Below, in pieces: positions 23,378 to 34,430 of a stretch of 64,000 nt of DNA. The DNA comes from Halobacillus kuroshimensis DSM 18393 (GTDB lineage Bacteria > Bacillota > Bacilli > Bacillales > Halobacillaceae). The translations under genes and the position numbers were made by a program. Position 1 is the first letter of the stretch; each line of letters starts with the position of its first letter. Under the pieces are notes generated by a model. That model saw only the letters and a list, made by a program, of their open reading frames with translations. It did not search any database and was not told where the DNA came from. Location: assembly GCF_000425705.1 (NCBI RefSeq), contig NZ_AUDY01000010.1, positions 248,001 through 312,000 on the forward strand, read 5' to 3'.

Positions 23378-23704
23378 ATGAAGGGACTGGCCGGTCTGAT
23401 CATCCTGTTCGGCGTCTTTATTGCTGGAGCTTTGTATGGCGTTGAGAAGAACAATGAAAAGTTTGATGAGGCCGCGCCTGTCCATCAGGAACGTGTGGAG
23501 GAGGAAAAAGTGGAAACAGAAAGCGGGCAGACCTCCTCCCAAACAACAGAACAAATCCCCACGGATGAAAAAGACTGCCGCCCATCTTTTCAAGAAGAAG
23601 ACGTCCCCTGGATTACCCGTCTCGCTGCAGGGATCGGGGAAGGAGTGGCGGTCACGTTCAACGGTTTGATCGTCGTGGCTTCGGAAATCATGCAGGCAGG
23701 CTGA
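23378..23704 (+). CDS. yqxA: YqxA family protein (DUF3679)
   Basis: Small protein of 108 residues with one N-terminal hydrophobic segment (about 4-20, GLAGLIILFGVFIAGALYG), a Glu/Gln-rich middle and a second weakly hydrophobic C-terminal segment (about 80-105). Function unknown. GGAGG precedes the ATG, and only 12 bases separate it from spoIIP, so it shares that transcript. Identification rests on position and overall pattern. Confidence 0.8.
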   Translation: MKGLAGLIILFGVFIAGALYGVEKNNEKFDEAAPVHQERVEEEKVETESGQTSSQTTEQIPTDEKDCRPSFQEEDVPWITRLAAGIGEGVAVTFNGLIVVASEIMQAG

Positions 23705-23726
23705 CACGTCCTGCTTTTCTATGCCA

Positions 23727-23755
23727 TTGAATAATCCGGGGGATACTGCTATAAT
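23727..23755 (+). promoter_or_regulatory. Sigma-A promoter of lepA
   Basis: TTGAAT and a perfect TATAAT are separated by 17 bases, 42 bases before the lepA start. Confidence 0.8.
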
Positions 23756-23797
23756 CAACCTAGATATTTGTGTCGAATTCAGTAGGAGTGATTTAAG

Positions 23798-25612
23798 TTG
23801 ACAGCACAAAACAAACAGGAGAGGGTCCGTAACTTTTCGATTATTGCCCATATCGACCACGGGAAATCGACATTGGCGGACCGTATCCTAGAAAAAACAA
23901 AAGCCTTAACCCAGCGTGAAATGAAAGAGCAGTTCCTTGATGCTATGGATCTGGAACGTGAGCGCGGGATTACGATTAAACTGAACGCCGTTCAATTGAA
24001 TTATGAAGCGAATGACGGTATGGATTATACGTTTCACCTGATTGATACACCGGGCCACGTCGATTTTACATATGAGGTTTCCCGAAGTCTTGCTGCCTGC
24101 GAAGGGGCGATCCTCGTCGTCGACGCTGCACAGGGAATCGAAGCCCAGACGCTTGCGAACGTGTATCTGGCGTTGGAAAACGATTTGGAAATCATCCCGG
24201 TAATTAACAAAATCGACCTTCCTGGTGCGGATCCTGAGCGGATTAAGCAGGAAATCGAAGACGTGATCGGCATTGATGCGTCCGATGCGATCCTTGCGTC
24301 AGCTAAAGAGGGAGTCGGCATCGACGAAATTCTGGAGCGGATCGTGACTGATATTCCTGCACCGGAGGGCGGTGTCAAAGACCCGACGAAAGCGTTGATC
24401 TTTGATTCCCTCTATGATTCCTACCGCGGTGTCGTTGCCTATGTCTGTGTCCGTGAGGGCTCTATTAAAATGGGCGACAAAATAAAAATGATGGCAACAG
24501 GCAAAGAGTTCGAAGTGAATGAACTCGGCGTCTTCCGTCCGACTCCGACTCAGAAAAAAGAACTGACGGTCGGTGATGTCGGTTACTTGACAGCCTCCAT
24601 AAAAAACATCGGAGACAGCCGTGTGGGTGACACGATTACGCTGGCCTCCAACCCTGCAGCTGAACCGCTTCCGGGTTACAAGCGTATGAATCCGATGGTA
24701 TTCTGTGGGATGTATCCGGTGGATGCCAGTAAATATAACGATCTTCGTGATGCGTTGGAGCGTCTGGAATTGAACGATTCCTCCCTGCAGTTCGAAGCAG
24801 AGACCTCCCAGGCGCTTGGGTTTGGTTTCCGCTGTGGTTTCCTCGGAATGCTGCACATGGAAATCATCCAGGAACGGATCGAACGCGAATATAAAATCGA
24901 CCTCATTACCACAGCTCCGAGCGTTATTTATAAGGTTTCGACGACAGATGGTTCTGAAATGAATGTCGACAACCCGTCCATGATGCCTGATAACCAGACA
25001 CTGGATGAGGTGCAGGAGCCTTTTGTCAGAGCTACGATAATGGTTCCGAATGATTATGTCGGTCCGGTTATGGAGATCTGTCAGCGCAAGCGCGGAAACT
25101 TCATGGATATGCAGTATCTTGATGACAACCGTGTCAACATCGTATATGAAATTCCATTGTCTGAAATTGTCTATGACTTCTTCGATTCCTTGAAGTCCCA
25201 GACGAAAGGATATGCGTCCTTTGATTATGAACTCATCGGCTACCGTGTATCCAACCTTGTGAAAATGGATATCCTTCTGAACGGAGACACCATTGACGCG
25301 CTTTCCTTCATCGTGCACAGAGATTTCGCCTACGAGCGCGGGAAGCTGATTGCGGATAAGTTAAAAGAACTCATTCCGAGACAGCAGTTCGAGGTTCCGG
25401 TCCAGGCTGCAATCGGAAACAAAATCATCGCCCGTACGACGATCAAGGCGATGCGTAAGAACGTCCTTTCCAAATGTTACGGAGGAGATATCTCCCGTAA
25501 GCGTAAACTGCTTGAGAAGCAGAAGGAAGGGAAGAAGCGCATGAAGATGGTAGGCTCTGTGGAAGTTCCGCAGGAAGCCTTCATGTCTGTGCTTGACTTG
25601 AACGAAGACTAA
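23798..25612 (+). CDS. lepA: Elongation factor 4 (LepA)
   Basis: Ribosome-associated translational GTPase with a role in 30S maturation or elongation quality. The 604 residues show G1 [13 protein letters not shown] (about 17-29), switch I with RERGITIK, G3 DTPGH, G4 NKIDLP, and the LepA-specific C-terminal domain ending [20 protein letters not shown]. It starts at TTG with AGGAGTG 7-8 bases upstream; no in-frame ATG is nearby. The promoter upstream and terminator downstream make it largely monocistronic. Confidence 0.98.
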   Translation: MTAQNKQERVRNFSIIAHIDHGKSTLADRILEKTKALTQREMKEQFLDAMDLERERGITIKLNAVQLNYEANDGMDYTFHLIDTPGHVDFTYEVSRSLAACEGAILVVDAAQGIEAQTLANVYLALENDLEIIPVINKIDLPGADPERIKQEIEDVIGIDASDAILASAKEGVGIDEILERIVTDIPAPEGGVKDPTKALIFDSLYDSYRGVVAYVCVREGSIKMGDKIKMMATGKEFEVNELGVFRPTPTQKKELTVGDVGYLTASIKNIGDSRVGDTITLASNPAAEPLPGYKRMNPMVFCGMYPVDASKYNDLRDALERLELNDSSLQFEAETSQALGFGFRCGFLGMLHMEIIQERIEREYKIDLITTAPSVIYKVSTTDGSEMNVDNPSMMPDNQTLDEVQEPFVRATIMVPNDYVGPVMEICQRKRGNFMDMQYLDDNRVNIVYEIPLSEIVYDFFDSLKSQTKGYASFDYELIGYRVSNLVKMDILLNGDTIDALSFIVHRDFAYERGKLIADKLKELIPRQQFEVPVQAAIGNKIIARTTIKAMRKNVLSKCYGGDISRKRKLLEKQKEGKKRMKMVGSVEVPQEAFMSVLDLNED

Positions 25613-25633
25613 ACGAACAGACTTACTATAAAG

Positions 25634-25664
25634 ACCGCAGGAGACTATTCTCTTGCGGTTTTCC
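25634..25664 (+). terminator. Terminator of lepA
   Basis: An 11-bp stem (ACCGCAGGAGA with one G-U pair), loop CTAT, then TTTTCCTT. Confidence 0.85.
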
Positions 25665-25685
25665 TTATGAAAGGTGGAAACATCC

Positions 25686-26825
25686 ATGAATATCCCATCC
25701 GCTTATATACACATTCCTTTCTGTCAGCAGATCTGCCATTACTGCGACTTTACGAAGTTCTTTTACAATGAACGGCTGGCAGATGAATATTTAGAAGCAT
25801 TGGAGAAAGAAATTCACACGTACATTCCAGGGGAGAAGGCCCGCGTGCGCACGATCTTCGTAGGTGGAGGTACCCCTACAGCCGTCAATCATAAGCAGTT
25901 GGAAAAACTGCTGAAGATGATTGATGATCACTTTGATACCGCCTCCTGTGAGGAATATACATTCGAAGCGAACCCGGGAGACCTTGACGTGGAGAAAGTA
26001 CGTCTGCTGAAAGCCTACGGGGTGGATCGGATTTCTCTCGGTGTCCAGGTTTTTGATGATGAGATGCTGGAAAAAATCGGACGTGTACACAAAGTGAAGG
26101 ACGTCTATACGAATATTGACCGTCTCGTACAGGCGGGCCTTACCAATATAAGCATTGACTTAATGTATGCTCTTCCCGGCCAGACGGTGGAAGACTTCGA
26201 AAAAACGGTGGATGAAGCGGTCCAGTTCGGTCTGCCTCACTATTCGTCCTATTCACTGCAGATTGAACCGAAAACGATTTTTTATCAACGCTATAAAAAA
26301 GGGAAACTGACAAAAGCGCCGGAAGAGGATGAGGCCGAGATGTATGAGCTGCTACAGCGTAAACTCGGTGCCGCCGGAGCCCATCAGTATGAGATCAGCA
26401 ACTTCGCCCTTCCCGGGTTTGAAAGCAAACACAACCTGACATACTGGAATAACGAGTATTACTACGGAATCGGGGCAGGTGCCCATGGCTATATGCCTGG
26501 AAAACGAACGATCAATATCCGTCCGCTTCCAGCCTATGTGAAAAAGGCAGGAGAAGACGGAAAGCCGATTCTTCACGAAGAACCCATCACAACCAAGGAA
26601 GAAATGGAAGAAGAGATGTTCCTCGGATTGAGGAAAACGCAGGGCGTATCCATCGAGCAGTTTTACGAAAAATACCAGAAGCCCATGGATTACGTTTTCG
26701 GTGACGCACTGGGTATATTGAAAAACAGGCAGCTGATTCAGGAAAACAACGGGTTTATCCAGCTCACACCACGGGGAAGAATCCTTGGGAACGAAGTGTT
26801 TCAGGAATTCCTTCTGGACGAATGA
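25686..26825 (+). CDS. hemW: Radical SAM heme chaperone HemW
   Basis: HemW-type radical SAM protein, often annotated as oxygen-independent coproporphyrinogen III oxidase. HemW binds heme and delivers it to acceptor proteins. The 379 residues begin SAYIHIPFCQQICHYCDF, carrying the CxxxCxxC cluster motif at about 14-21, and lack the extra N-terminal region of true HemN. ATG 25686 has AAAGGTGG about 8 bases upstream; the in-frame GTG at 25674 overlaps it. It precedes hrcA, as in B. subtilis. Confidence 0.92.
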   Translation: MNIPSAYIHIPFCQQICHYCDFTKFFYNERLADEYLEALEKEIHTYIPGEKARVRTIFVGGGTPTAVNHKQLEKLLKMIDDHFDTASCEEYTFEANPGDLDVEKVRLLKAYGVDRISLGVQVFDDEMLEKIGRVHKVKDVYTNIDRLVQAGLTNISIDLMYALPGQTVEDFEKTVDEAVQFGLPHYSSYSLQIEPKTIFYQRYKKGKLTKAPEEDEAEMYELLQRKLGAAGAHQYEISNFALPGFESKHNLTYWNNEYYYGIGAGAHGYMPGKRTINIRPLPAYVKKAGEDGKPILHEEPITTKEEMEEEMFLGLRKTQGVSIEQFYEKYQKPMDYVFGDALGILKNRQLIQENNGFIQLTPRGRILGNEVFQEFLLDE

Positions 26826-26843
26826 AAAATTGATGGTTTTCCG

Positions 26844-26872
26844 TTGACATCACCGAACCCTTTTGATAATTT
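26844..26872 (+). promoter_or_regulatory. Sigma-A promoter of the hrcA operon
   Basis: A perfect TTGACA is followed after 17 bases by TAATTT. The CIRCE operator begins 10 bases downstream, the arrangement known for class I heat-shock operons. Confidence 0.8.
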
Positions 26873-26882
26873 ATTATTAGAT

Positions 26883-26909
26883 TTAGCACTCACTTTAAAC
26901 GAGTGCTAA
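26883..26909 (+). promoter_or_regulatory. CIRCE operator
   Basis: TTAGCACTC and GAGTGCTAA form a perfect 9-bp inverted repeat separated by exactly 9 bases, identical to the CIRCE consensus. HrcA, encoded next, is expected to bind here and repress the operon. Confidence 0.97.
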
Positions 26910-26924
26910 CAGAGGTGATCATCG

Positions 26925-27947
26925 ATGTTAACAGATAGACAATTGCTGATTTTGCAAGTGATTATTGATGATTTCATTCTGACCGCTCAGCCGGTAGGAT
27001 CGCGTACCATAGCGAAGAAAGAAGCTGTAACGTTCAGCTCCGCTACGATACGTAACGAAATGGCCGACCTTGAGGATCAGGGGTTTATTGAAAAGACCCA
27101 TTCCTCATCCGGAAGGGTGCCTTCTGAAAAAGGCTACCGCTTTTATGTCGACCATCTGCTTTCTCCATTGCGGTTGTCCCAGCAGGAAATCGTTACGATC
27201 AGAGATGCCTTTAATGATAAAATGATGGAATTTGAAAGAGTGGTTCAAAAATCGGCGGGGATCCTGTCTGAAATGACCAACTATACGTCCATCATACTTG
27301 GGCCGGAAGTTTTTGAAACGAAGCTGAAGCAGCTCCAAATCGTTCCGCTCTCTGATCACTCTGCGATTGCCATCCTTGTTACAGACACCGGGCATGTGGA
27401 GCACAGGGCTTTTAATGTACCTGTGGAAATGAAAGGCACCGACCTTGAGAAGATGGTCAACATCCTGAACCAGCGTCTGCAGGGGGTTCCCCTTGTGAAG
27501 CTGCACGAGAAGCTCTATACGGAAATTAACGAGATGTTAAGGCACCATATGGATCACCATGAAGAGGCCTTCTCTTATTTAAGGTCCGCGCTTGTGGAAG
27601 ACCACCCGACGAAGCTTTACATCGGTGGTAAGACAAACATTCTCATGCAGCCGGAATTCAGGGATCTGGAAAAGGTCCGGTCGCTTTATGCTACGATTGA
27701 ACAGGAAAATGAAATGGCTGATCTGCTGCGTTCCGGTCAGGAAGGCATCCAAGTCAGAATAGGTCAGGAGAATCCATTCGATTCCATGCAGAACTGCAGC
27801 CTGATAACGGCCACCTATCATCTTGGCAACAACCAGATGGGGACCATCGCTTTATTAGGTCCGACGCGCATGGAGTATAACCGGATGTTTTCATTGATGA
27901 ATGTACTATCCAAGCATATGACCAATACGTTCCGGGGCTGGTATTAA
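26925..27947 (+). CDS. hrcA: Heat-inducible transcription repressor HrcA
   Basis: Repressor of class I heat-shock genes, kept folded by GroEL and acting at CIRCE. The 340-residue protein has an N-terminal winged helix (about 1-75, including SATIRNEMADLEDQGFIEKTHSS-like recognition sequence), a dimerisation region and a GAF-like domain. AGAGGTGAT precedes ATG. It is the first gene after the CIRCE, giving autoregulation. Confidence 0.97.
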   Translation: MLTDRQLLILQVIIDDFILTAQPVGSRTIAKKEAVTFSSATIRNEMADLEDQGFIEKTHSSSGRVPSEKGYRFYVDHLLSPLRLSQQEIVTIRDAFNDKMMEFERVVQKSAGILSEMTNYTSIILGPEVFETKLKQLQIVPLSDHSAIAILVTDTGHVEHRAFNVPVEMKGTDLEKMVNILNQRLQGVPLVKLHEKLYTEINEMLRHHMDHHEEAFSYLRSALVEDHPTKLYIGGKTNILMQPEFRDLEKVRSLYATIEQENEMADLLRSGQEGIQVRIGQENPFDSMQNCSLITATYHLGNNQMGTIALLGPTRMEYNRMFSLMNVLSKHMTNTFRGWY

Positions 27948-27968
27948 CCCTGCGGACGGCAGAAAGAG

Positions 27969-27998
27969 GATGGGCGGGATTTCCCATCGCTTCTTTTT
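27969..27998 (+). terminator. Possible terminator between hrcA and grpE
   Basis: GATGGG pairs with CCCATC across an 8-base loop, followed by TTCTTTTT. A partial terminator would lower grpE/dnaK read-through, but the heat-shock operon is normally continuous. Moderate support only. Confidence 0.45.
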
Positions 27999-28072
27999 GT
28001 GTGATGCTTTTTTAGGATATAGATTCATGTTATATTCATTAACGGTGTAATGGATAGTAGGAGGTGGAAGTC

Positions 28073-28618
28073 ATGGAAGAGAACAAACAGGAAATCATTG
28101 ATGAAAAAGATGAACAGCATGAACCGGAAGAGGTTCAAGGTGAAGTAGTAGAGGAAACTGAAGAGTCTCAAGGTGAAACAGAGCAGCTCCGTCAGGAAAA
28201 AGAAGAGCTGAACAACCGTCTGGTTCGTCTTCAGGCAGACTATGATAATTTCCGCCGCCGTACTCAGAAAGAAAAAGAGGCGGATCGGAAATATCGATCC
28301 CAAAGTCTTATTGAAGAGCTGATTCCAGCTTTAGATAACTTCGACAGAGCCCTTCAGGTGGAAGTCGACAGTGACGCCGCCAAAAATCTTGCCAACGGTA
28401 TGAAGATGGTCTACGACCAATTCAAATCCGCTCTTGAGAAAGAAGGCGTTGAAGTCATCCCTGCACAGGGAGAGGAGTTTGATCCACACCTTCACCAGGC
28501 AGTGATGCAGGTAGAGGATGAAAACTACGAATCCAATATCGTAGTGGAAGAGCTCCAAAAGGGCTATCGATTGAAAGACCGGGTTATCCGCCCGTCAATG
28601 GTAAAAGTAAACCAATAA
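28073..28618 (+). CDS. grpE: Nucleotide exchange factor GrpE
   Basis: Co-chaperone that releases ADP from DnaK. The 181 residues start with an acidic disordered tail (about 1-45), then a long coiled coil, then a C-terminal beta domain around [22 protein letters not shown] 28073 is preferred, with GGAGG about 8 bases upstream; an in-frame GTG at 28064 lies inside that site. It lies between hrcA and dnaK. Confidence 0.96.
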   Translation: MEENKQEIIDEKDEQHEPEEVQGEVVEETEESQGETEQLRQEKEELNNRLVRLQADYDNFRRRTQKEKEADRKYRSQSLIEELIPALDNFDRALQVEVDSDAAKNLANGMKMVYDQFKSALEKEGVEVIPAQGEEFDPHLHQAVMQVEDENYESNIVVEELQKGYRLKDRVIRPSMVKVNQ

Positions 28619-28634
28619 AAAAACAGGTAGATGA

Positions 28635-30488
<1,854 letters not shown>

Positions 30489-30499
30489 GATAGCGTAGA

Positions 30500-30540
30500 A
30501 AAAAGTCAAAGTCAGGATCTTCTTGACTTTGACTTTTTTA
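30500..30540 (+). terminator. Terminator between dnaK and dnaJ
   Basis: A 15-bp stem (AAAAAGTCAAAGTCA and complement), with a loop of about 9 bases and a T-tract. It separates dnaK from dnaJ. Confidence 0.9.
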
Positions 30541-30567
30541 ATGAATAAGAAGGGGAAGCGGCGACAG

Positions 30568-30603
30568 TTGCCCGCCCTACCCTTCAATGTTAATATTAAC
30601 GTT
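30568..30603 (+). promoter_or_regulatory. Possible dnaJ promoter with overlapping palindrome
   Basis: TTGCCC and TAATAT are separated by 17 bases. The perfect 12-bp palindrome GTTAATATTAAC at 30589-30600 (18 bp with flanking A/T pairs) covers the -10 element, so a regulator bound there could block transcription. B. subtilis is known to have an internal promoter at this place. Confidence 0.5.
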
Positions 30604-30634
30604 ATGCAATAGCGTCCGGGAGAGTGATCTACAA

Positions 30635-31762
30635 GTGAGTAAACGTGACTATTATGAGGTGCTTGGTGTATCCAAGGATGCCTCGAAGGATGAAATTAAG
30701 AAAGCCTACCGTAAGCTGGCTCGTCAATACCACCCAGACGTCAGCAAAGAGGAAAATGCTTCTGAGAAATTCAAGGAAGCAAAAGAAGCTTATGAAACCT
30801 TGAGTGATCAGCAGAAGAGAGCGCAGTATGACCAATTCGGCCACGCCGGTCCGAACCAGGGAGGCTTCGGCGGATTTGGCGGTGGAGCGGAAGACTTCGG
30901 TGGCTTCGGCGATATCTTTGATATGTTCTTCGGCGGTGGAGGCCGCCGCCGTGATCCGAGCGCACCGCGTAAAGGTGCCGATCTTCAATACACGATGACC
31001 CTTCAGTTTGAGGAAGCCATCTTCGGAAAATCCACAGATATTGAAATTCCTGTTGAGGAAGAATGTGATACGTGTGATGGATCCGGGGCGAAGCCGGGGA
31101 CCACTCCGGAAACATGTTCCCATTGTCAAGGCTCCGGTCAGATTAATCAGGAACAGAACACACCATTCGGCCGTGTTGTGAACCGTCGTGTCTGTCACCA
31201 CTGTCAAGGAAGCGGGAAAATTGTCAAGGATAAATGTAATACCTGCGGTGGAGACGGCCGTGTGAAAAAACGCAACAAGATCCATCTTGATATTCCGGCA
31301 GGTATTGATGATGGACAACAGATCCGTGTGCAGGGCAAAGGGGAAGAAGGAGCCAACGGCGGACCAGCGGGAGACTTGTTTGTCGTCATCCGTGTCCAGC
31401 CTCATGAATTCTTCCAGCGCGAAGGCGACCATATCTTCTGTGAAGTACCCCTGACTTTCGCTCAGGCAGCTCTTGGGGACGAAATCCAAGTACCGACGGT
31501 TCATGGGAATGTGAAGCTTAAAATTCCTGCCGGTACGCAGACTGGCAAAACGTTCCGCCTGAAGGAAAAAGGAGCACCGAATGTTCATGGCCGTGGTCAG
31601 GGCGATCAGCACGTGAAGACGAAAGTCATCACACCGAAAAACCTGACCGAACGTCAAAAGGAGCTGCTTCGTGAATTCAATGACATTAGTGGCAACGAAG
31701 CGGCTGAAGAACAGCACGGCAATTTCTTTGAACGAATGAAGCGCGCATTTAAAGGCGATTAA
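30635..31762 (+). CDS. dnaJ: Chaperone protein DnaJ (Hsp40)
   Basis: Co-chaperone that delivers substrates to DnaK and stimulates its ATPase. The 375-residue protein has a J domain (about 1-70, with YHPDVSKE), a Gly/Phe-rich linker (about 75-115) and a zinc region with four CxxCxGxG repeats ([32 protein letters not shown]). Two C-terminal beta domains follow. It starts at GTG with GGGAGAG about 10 bases upstream. The open frame upstream to 30587 has no homology. Confidence 0.98.
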   Translation: MSKRDYYEVLGVSKDASKDEIKKAYRKLARQYHPDVSKEENASEKFKEAKEAYETLSDQQKRAQYDQFGHAGPNQGGFGGFGGGAEDFGGFGDIFDMFFGGGGRRRDPSAPRKGADLQYTMTLQFEEAIFGKSTDIEIPVEEECDTCDGSGAKPGTTPETCSHCQGSGQINQEQNTPFGRVVNRRVCHHCQGSGKIVKDKCNTCGGDGRVKKRNKIHLDIPAGIDDGQQIRVQGKGEEGANGGPAGDLFVVIRVQPHEFFQREGDHIFCEVPLTFAQAALGDEIQVPTVHGNVKLKIPAGTQTGKTFRLKEKGAPNVHGRGQGDQHVKTKVITPKNLTERQKELLREFNDISGNEAAEEQHGNFFERMKRAFKGD

Positions 31763-31775
31763 GGACGTATCAGAG

Positions 31776-31842
31776 TCTGTACGATGGAAGCTGCAGGTGA
31801 TTTTTATCCAATGTCCTGTTTTTCATCGTACAGATTTTTTTT
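31776..31842 (+). terminator. Long-loop terminator after dnaJ
   Basis: TCTGTACGATG and CATCGTACAGA form an 11-bp perfect stem around a 37-base loop and are followed by eight T. It lies 14 bases after the dnaJ stop. Confidence 0.75.
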
Positions 31843-31900
31843 GAGAGGGAAGAAAGGGCCTGCGGGCTTTTTTAGAAATAAGAGAAGAGGGTGGAGTGTA

Positions 31901-32839
31901 ATGAAATGGTCTGAAGTCTGTGTTCATACGACGACAGAAGCGGTTGAACCTGTATCTAACATCCTGCATGAATCCGGTGCCAGCGGAGTGGTCATTGAGG
32001 ATCCTGCGGATATGCAGCGTAAAAAAACGAAGCTTGGAGAAATATACGAGTTGAACCCTGCCGACTATCCGGCTGAAGGTGTTTATGTTAAAGCTTATAT
32101 GCCTATGAACAGTTTTCTTATGGAGACCGTCGATGGAGTGAAGAAAACCATCAGCAATCTGACTGAATTCGGCATTGATATCGGCCGCAATGAAGTGACG
32201 ATCCAGGAAATCCATGAGGAGGACTGGGCAACAGCTTGGAAAAAGTATTACAAGCCCGTTAAAATATCCGAAAAAATCACCATTATCCCTGAGTGGGAGG
32301 ATTATACCCCTGTATCCAGTGATGAAATTATCATAGAAATGGATCCCGGGATGGCCTTTGGTACAGGGACTCACCCGACAACGGTGCTGAGCATCCAGGC
32401 GCTTGAGCAGTACCTGGAAAAGGGAGATGTCGTCGCTGATGTCGGTGCTGGGTCCGGGATTCTGAGTGTCGCTTCCGTCCTCCTTGGAGCCGAGCATGCG
32501 TACGCCTACGACCTGGACGATGTGGCTGTTTCGAGCACGAAGAATAATGCCATATTGAACGGGGTCGAAAACCAGGTGAGTTCCGAAGTGAATGATCTGC
32601 TTGAAGGTGTGGATTGGGAAGCGGATTTGATCGTTTCCAACATTCTCGCTGAGATTATTGTGAAATTCACAGATGATGCGTTCCGCGTCGTGAAACCAGG
32701 CGGCTATTTCATTACATGTGGAATTATCTCTGCCCGCAAGGAAATGGTGCGCGACCGTTTAATTGAATCAGGCTTCGACATTGTGGAAACAAATAAAATG
32801 GAAGACTGGATCAGCATTATCGCTAAAAAGCCGGAGTGA
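31901..32839 (+). CDS. prmA: Ribosomal protein L11 methyltransferase
   Basis: Trimethylates ribosomal protein uL11 using S-adenosylmethionine. The 312-residue protein starts at MKWSEVCVHTTTEAVEPVSN, the exact B. subtilis start. It has an N-terminal L11-binding domain and a methyltransferase fold with DVGAGSGILSVASVLLGA near residue 180. ATG 31901 has GGTGGAG upstream; the open frame extending to 31784 overlaps the dnaJ terminator. rsmE follows after 6 bases. Confidence 0.95.
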   Translation: MKWSEVCVHTTTEAVEPVSNILHESGASGVVIEDPADMQRKKTKLGEIYELNPADYPAEGVYVKAYMPMNSFLMETVDGVKKTISNLTEFGIDIGRNEVTIQEIHEEDWATAWKKYYKPVKISEKITIIPEWEDYTPVSSDEIIIEMDPGMAFGTGTHPTTVLSIQALEQYLEKGDVVADVGAGSGILSVASVLLGAEHAYAYDLDDVAVSSTKNNAILNGVENQVSSEVNDLLEGVDWEADLIVSNILAEIIVKFTDDAFRVVKPGGYFITCGIISARKEMVRDRLIESGFDIVETNKMEDWISIIAKKPE

Positions 32840-32845
32840 ACCCCT

Positions 32846-33592
32846 ATGCAGCGTTATTTTATAGACGCTCCGTATTGGAGTGACACGTCGGTAACCATTG
32901 CCGGGGATGATGTCCATCATATCAGCAGAGTGATGAGGATGGGAGAGGGCGACCAGCTCATTGCGGTCCATCCTGTCCATGGACCTGCTGCATGTAAGAT
33001 TGACAGCCTCTCTGAGGAGATTGTCTGCTCCATCACCCGCTGGATTGAAGAAGATCGTGAGCTCCCGGTCAAAGTGACTGTCGCCGCAGGCTTAGGTAAA
33101 GGGGACAAGCTGGAGCAGGTTGTTCAAAAGGGGACAGAGCTTGGCGCATTCTCCTTTATCCCCTATCAGGCTGACCGCTCTGTGGCCAAATGGGATGGGA
33201 AAAAAGCGCCCAAGAAAATTCAGCGGCTGGAGAAGATTGCGAAAGAAGCAAGCGAACAGTCAGAACGGACAGTCATCCCTTCTATCTCCGGACTTTATTT
33301 CATGAAGGACATTACAGACTTGAAAGCATCCCATGACTGGTGCTTGTTCGCCCATGCAGAGGAAGCGAGGAGTGAGTCAGAGCAGGAGTTTTCCGAAGTT
33401 CTGCGCGGCATTCGACCGGGCGATTCCATCGCTGTCGTTTTTGGTCCGGAGGGCGGCTTTTCTGAAAAAGAAGTGGAAGCCTTCAAGAATGCCGGGTTTT
33501 TATCCATCCGGCTGGGACCTCGCATTCTGCGGATGGAAACAGCCCCGCTTTACTTTTTATCCGCTTTGTCCTACATGTTGGAGGAAGCATAA
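32846..33592 (+). CDS. rsmE: 16S rRNA (uracil(1498)-N(3))-methyltransferase
   Basis: SPOUT-family methyltransferase for U1498 of 16S rRNA, 248 residues. An N-terminal PUA-like domain (HHISRVMRMGEGDQLI) is followed by the knotted SAM site (VVFGPEGGFSEKEVEAFKNA and RLGPRILRMETAPLY). It lies after prmA, as yqeU does in B. subtilis. The next B. subtilis gene, mtaB (yqeV), is absent here. Confidence 0.95.
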   Translation: MQRYFIDAPYWSDTSVTIAGDDVHHISRVMRMGEGDQLIAVHPVHGPAACKIDSLSEEIVCSITRWIEEDRELPVKVTVAAGLGKGDKLEQVVQKGTELGAFSFIPYQADRSVAKWDGKKAPKKIQRLEKIAKEASEQSERTVIPSISGLYFMKDITDLKASHDWCLFAHAEEARSESEQEFSEVLRGIRPGDSIAVVFGPEGGFSEKEVEAFKNAGFLSIRLGPRILRMETAPLYFLSALSYMLEEA

Positions 33593-33680
33593 ACCACTTC
33601 GTTAACTCTCGCAATCAAACCGCTTTCATGCTAAGATAGTGGAGAGGTACGTACAACCTATGATAAAGGAGCGTTTAGAA

Positions 33681-34352
33681 ATGGAACAAAATTTTGCAAA
33701 AATGATTGATCATACACAGCTGAAACCAGATACACCGAAAGAAAAAATTACACAGATTTGTGAGGAAGCCAAAGAGAGCGGCTTCATGTCTGTCTGTGTC
33801 AACCCATACTGGGTGGAATACTGCGCAGAACTGCTGGCAGATACAGATGTAAAAGTCTGCACAGTCATCGGCTTCCCGCTTGGAGCAGTTACGAAAGAAA
33901 CAAAAGCTTTCGAAACGAAGCAGGCCATTGAAAAAGGAGCCACAGAAGTGGACATGGTGATCAACGTTGGAGAGCTGAAATCAGGAAATCACGACAACGT
34001 ACAGCAGGATATCGAAGCTGTCGTTCGTGAAGCTGAAGGAAAAGCTCTTGTGAAAGTCATCATTGAAACATCCCTGCTGACGGAAGAAGAGAAAGTGAAA
34101 GCTTCTGAATTGGCGAAAGCAGCTGGAGCTGATTACGTGAAAACATCCACTGGATTCTCTGGTGGTGGAGCAACCGTGGAGGATATCAGCCTGATGCGCA
34201 AAACCGTAGGACCGGACATGGGGGTTAAAGCCTCTGGAGGCGTCCGTGATTATGAAGGAGCTAAAGCGATGATCGAAGCCGGCGCTACACGTATTGGTGC
34301 AAGCTCTGGTAAAGCAATTATCAGTGGTGGACAAGGGACATCTGATTATTAA
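33681..34352 (+). CDS. deoC: Deoxyribose-phosphate aldolase
   Basis: Class I aldolase that splits 2-deoxyribose 5-phosphate into acetaldehyde and glyceraldehyde 3-phosphate in nucleoside breakdown. Its 223 residues include [10 protein letters not shown], the [12 protein letters not shown] segment and the Schiff-base Lys in [19 protein letters not shown] precedes ATG 33681. It is monocistronic, with a terminator after it. Position after rsmE recalls Bacillus halodurans, where deoC lies close to yqeV. Confidence 0.96.
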   Translation: MEQNFAKMIDHTQLKPDTPKEKITQICEEAKESGFMSVCVNPYWVEYCAELLADTDVKVCTVIGFPLGAVTKETKAFETKQAIEKGATEVDMVINVGELKSGNHDNVQQDIEAVVREAEGKALVKVIIETSLLTEEEKVKASELAKAAGADYVKTSTGFSGGGATVEDISLMRKTVGPDMGVKASGGVRDYEGAKAMIEAGATRIGASSGKAIISGGQGTSDY

Positions 34353-34359
34353 AATGTCG

Positions 34360-34388
34360 AAAGCGGCCTCTTACGGCCGCTTTTTTTA
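34360..34388 (+). terminator. Terminator of deoC
   Basis: AAAGCGGCC and GGCCGCTTT form a 9-bp stem, followed by seven T. Confidence 0.93.
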
Positions 34389-34430
34389 ATTTCCTTTTTT
34401 TGATACACTATTTAAAAAAGGAAGAATGGA

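Noticed and set aside
24299-25318. A 339-residue open frame antisense to lepA
   Set aside because: It mirrors the lepA codons, has no ribosome-binding site and no recognisable domain; lepA is certain.
30629-31717. A 362-residue open frame antisense to dnaJ
   Set aside because: A shadow of the biased dnaJ codons; dnaJ has clear zinc and J-domain motifs.
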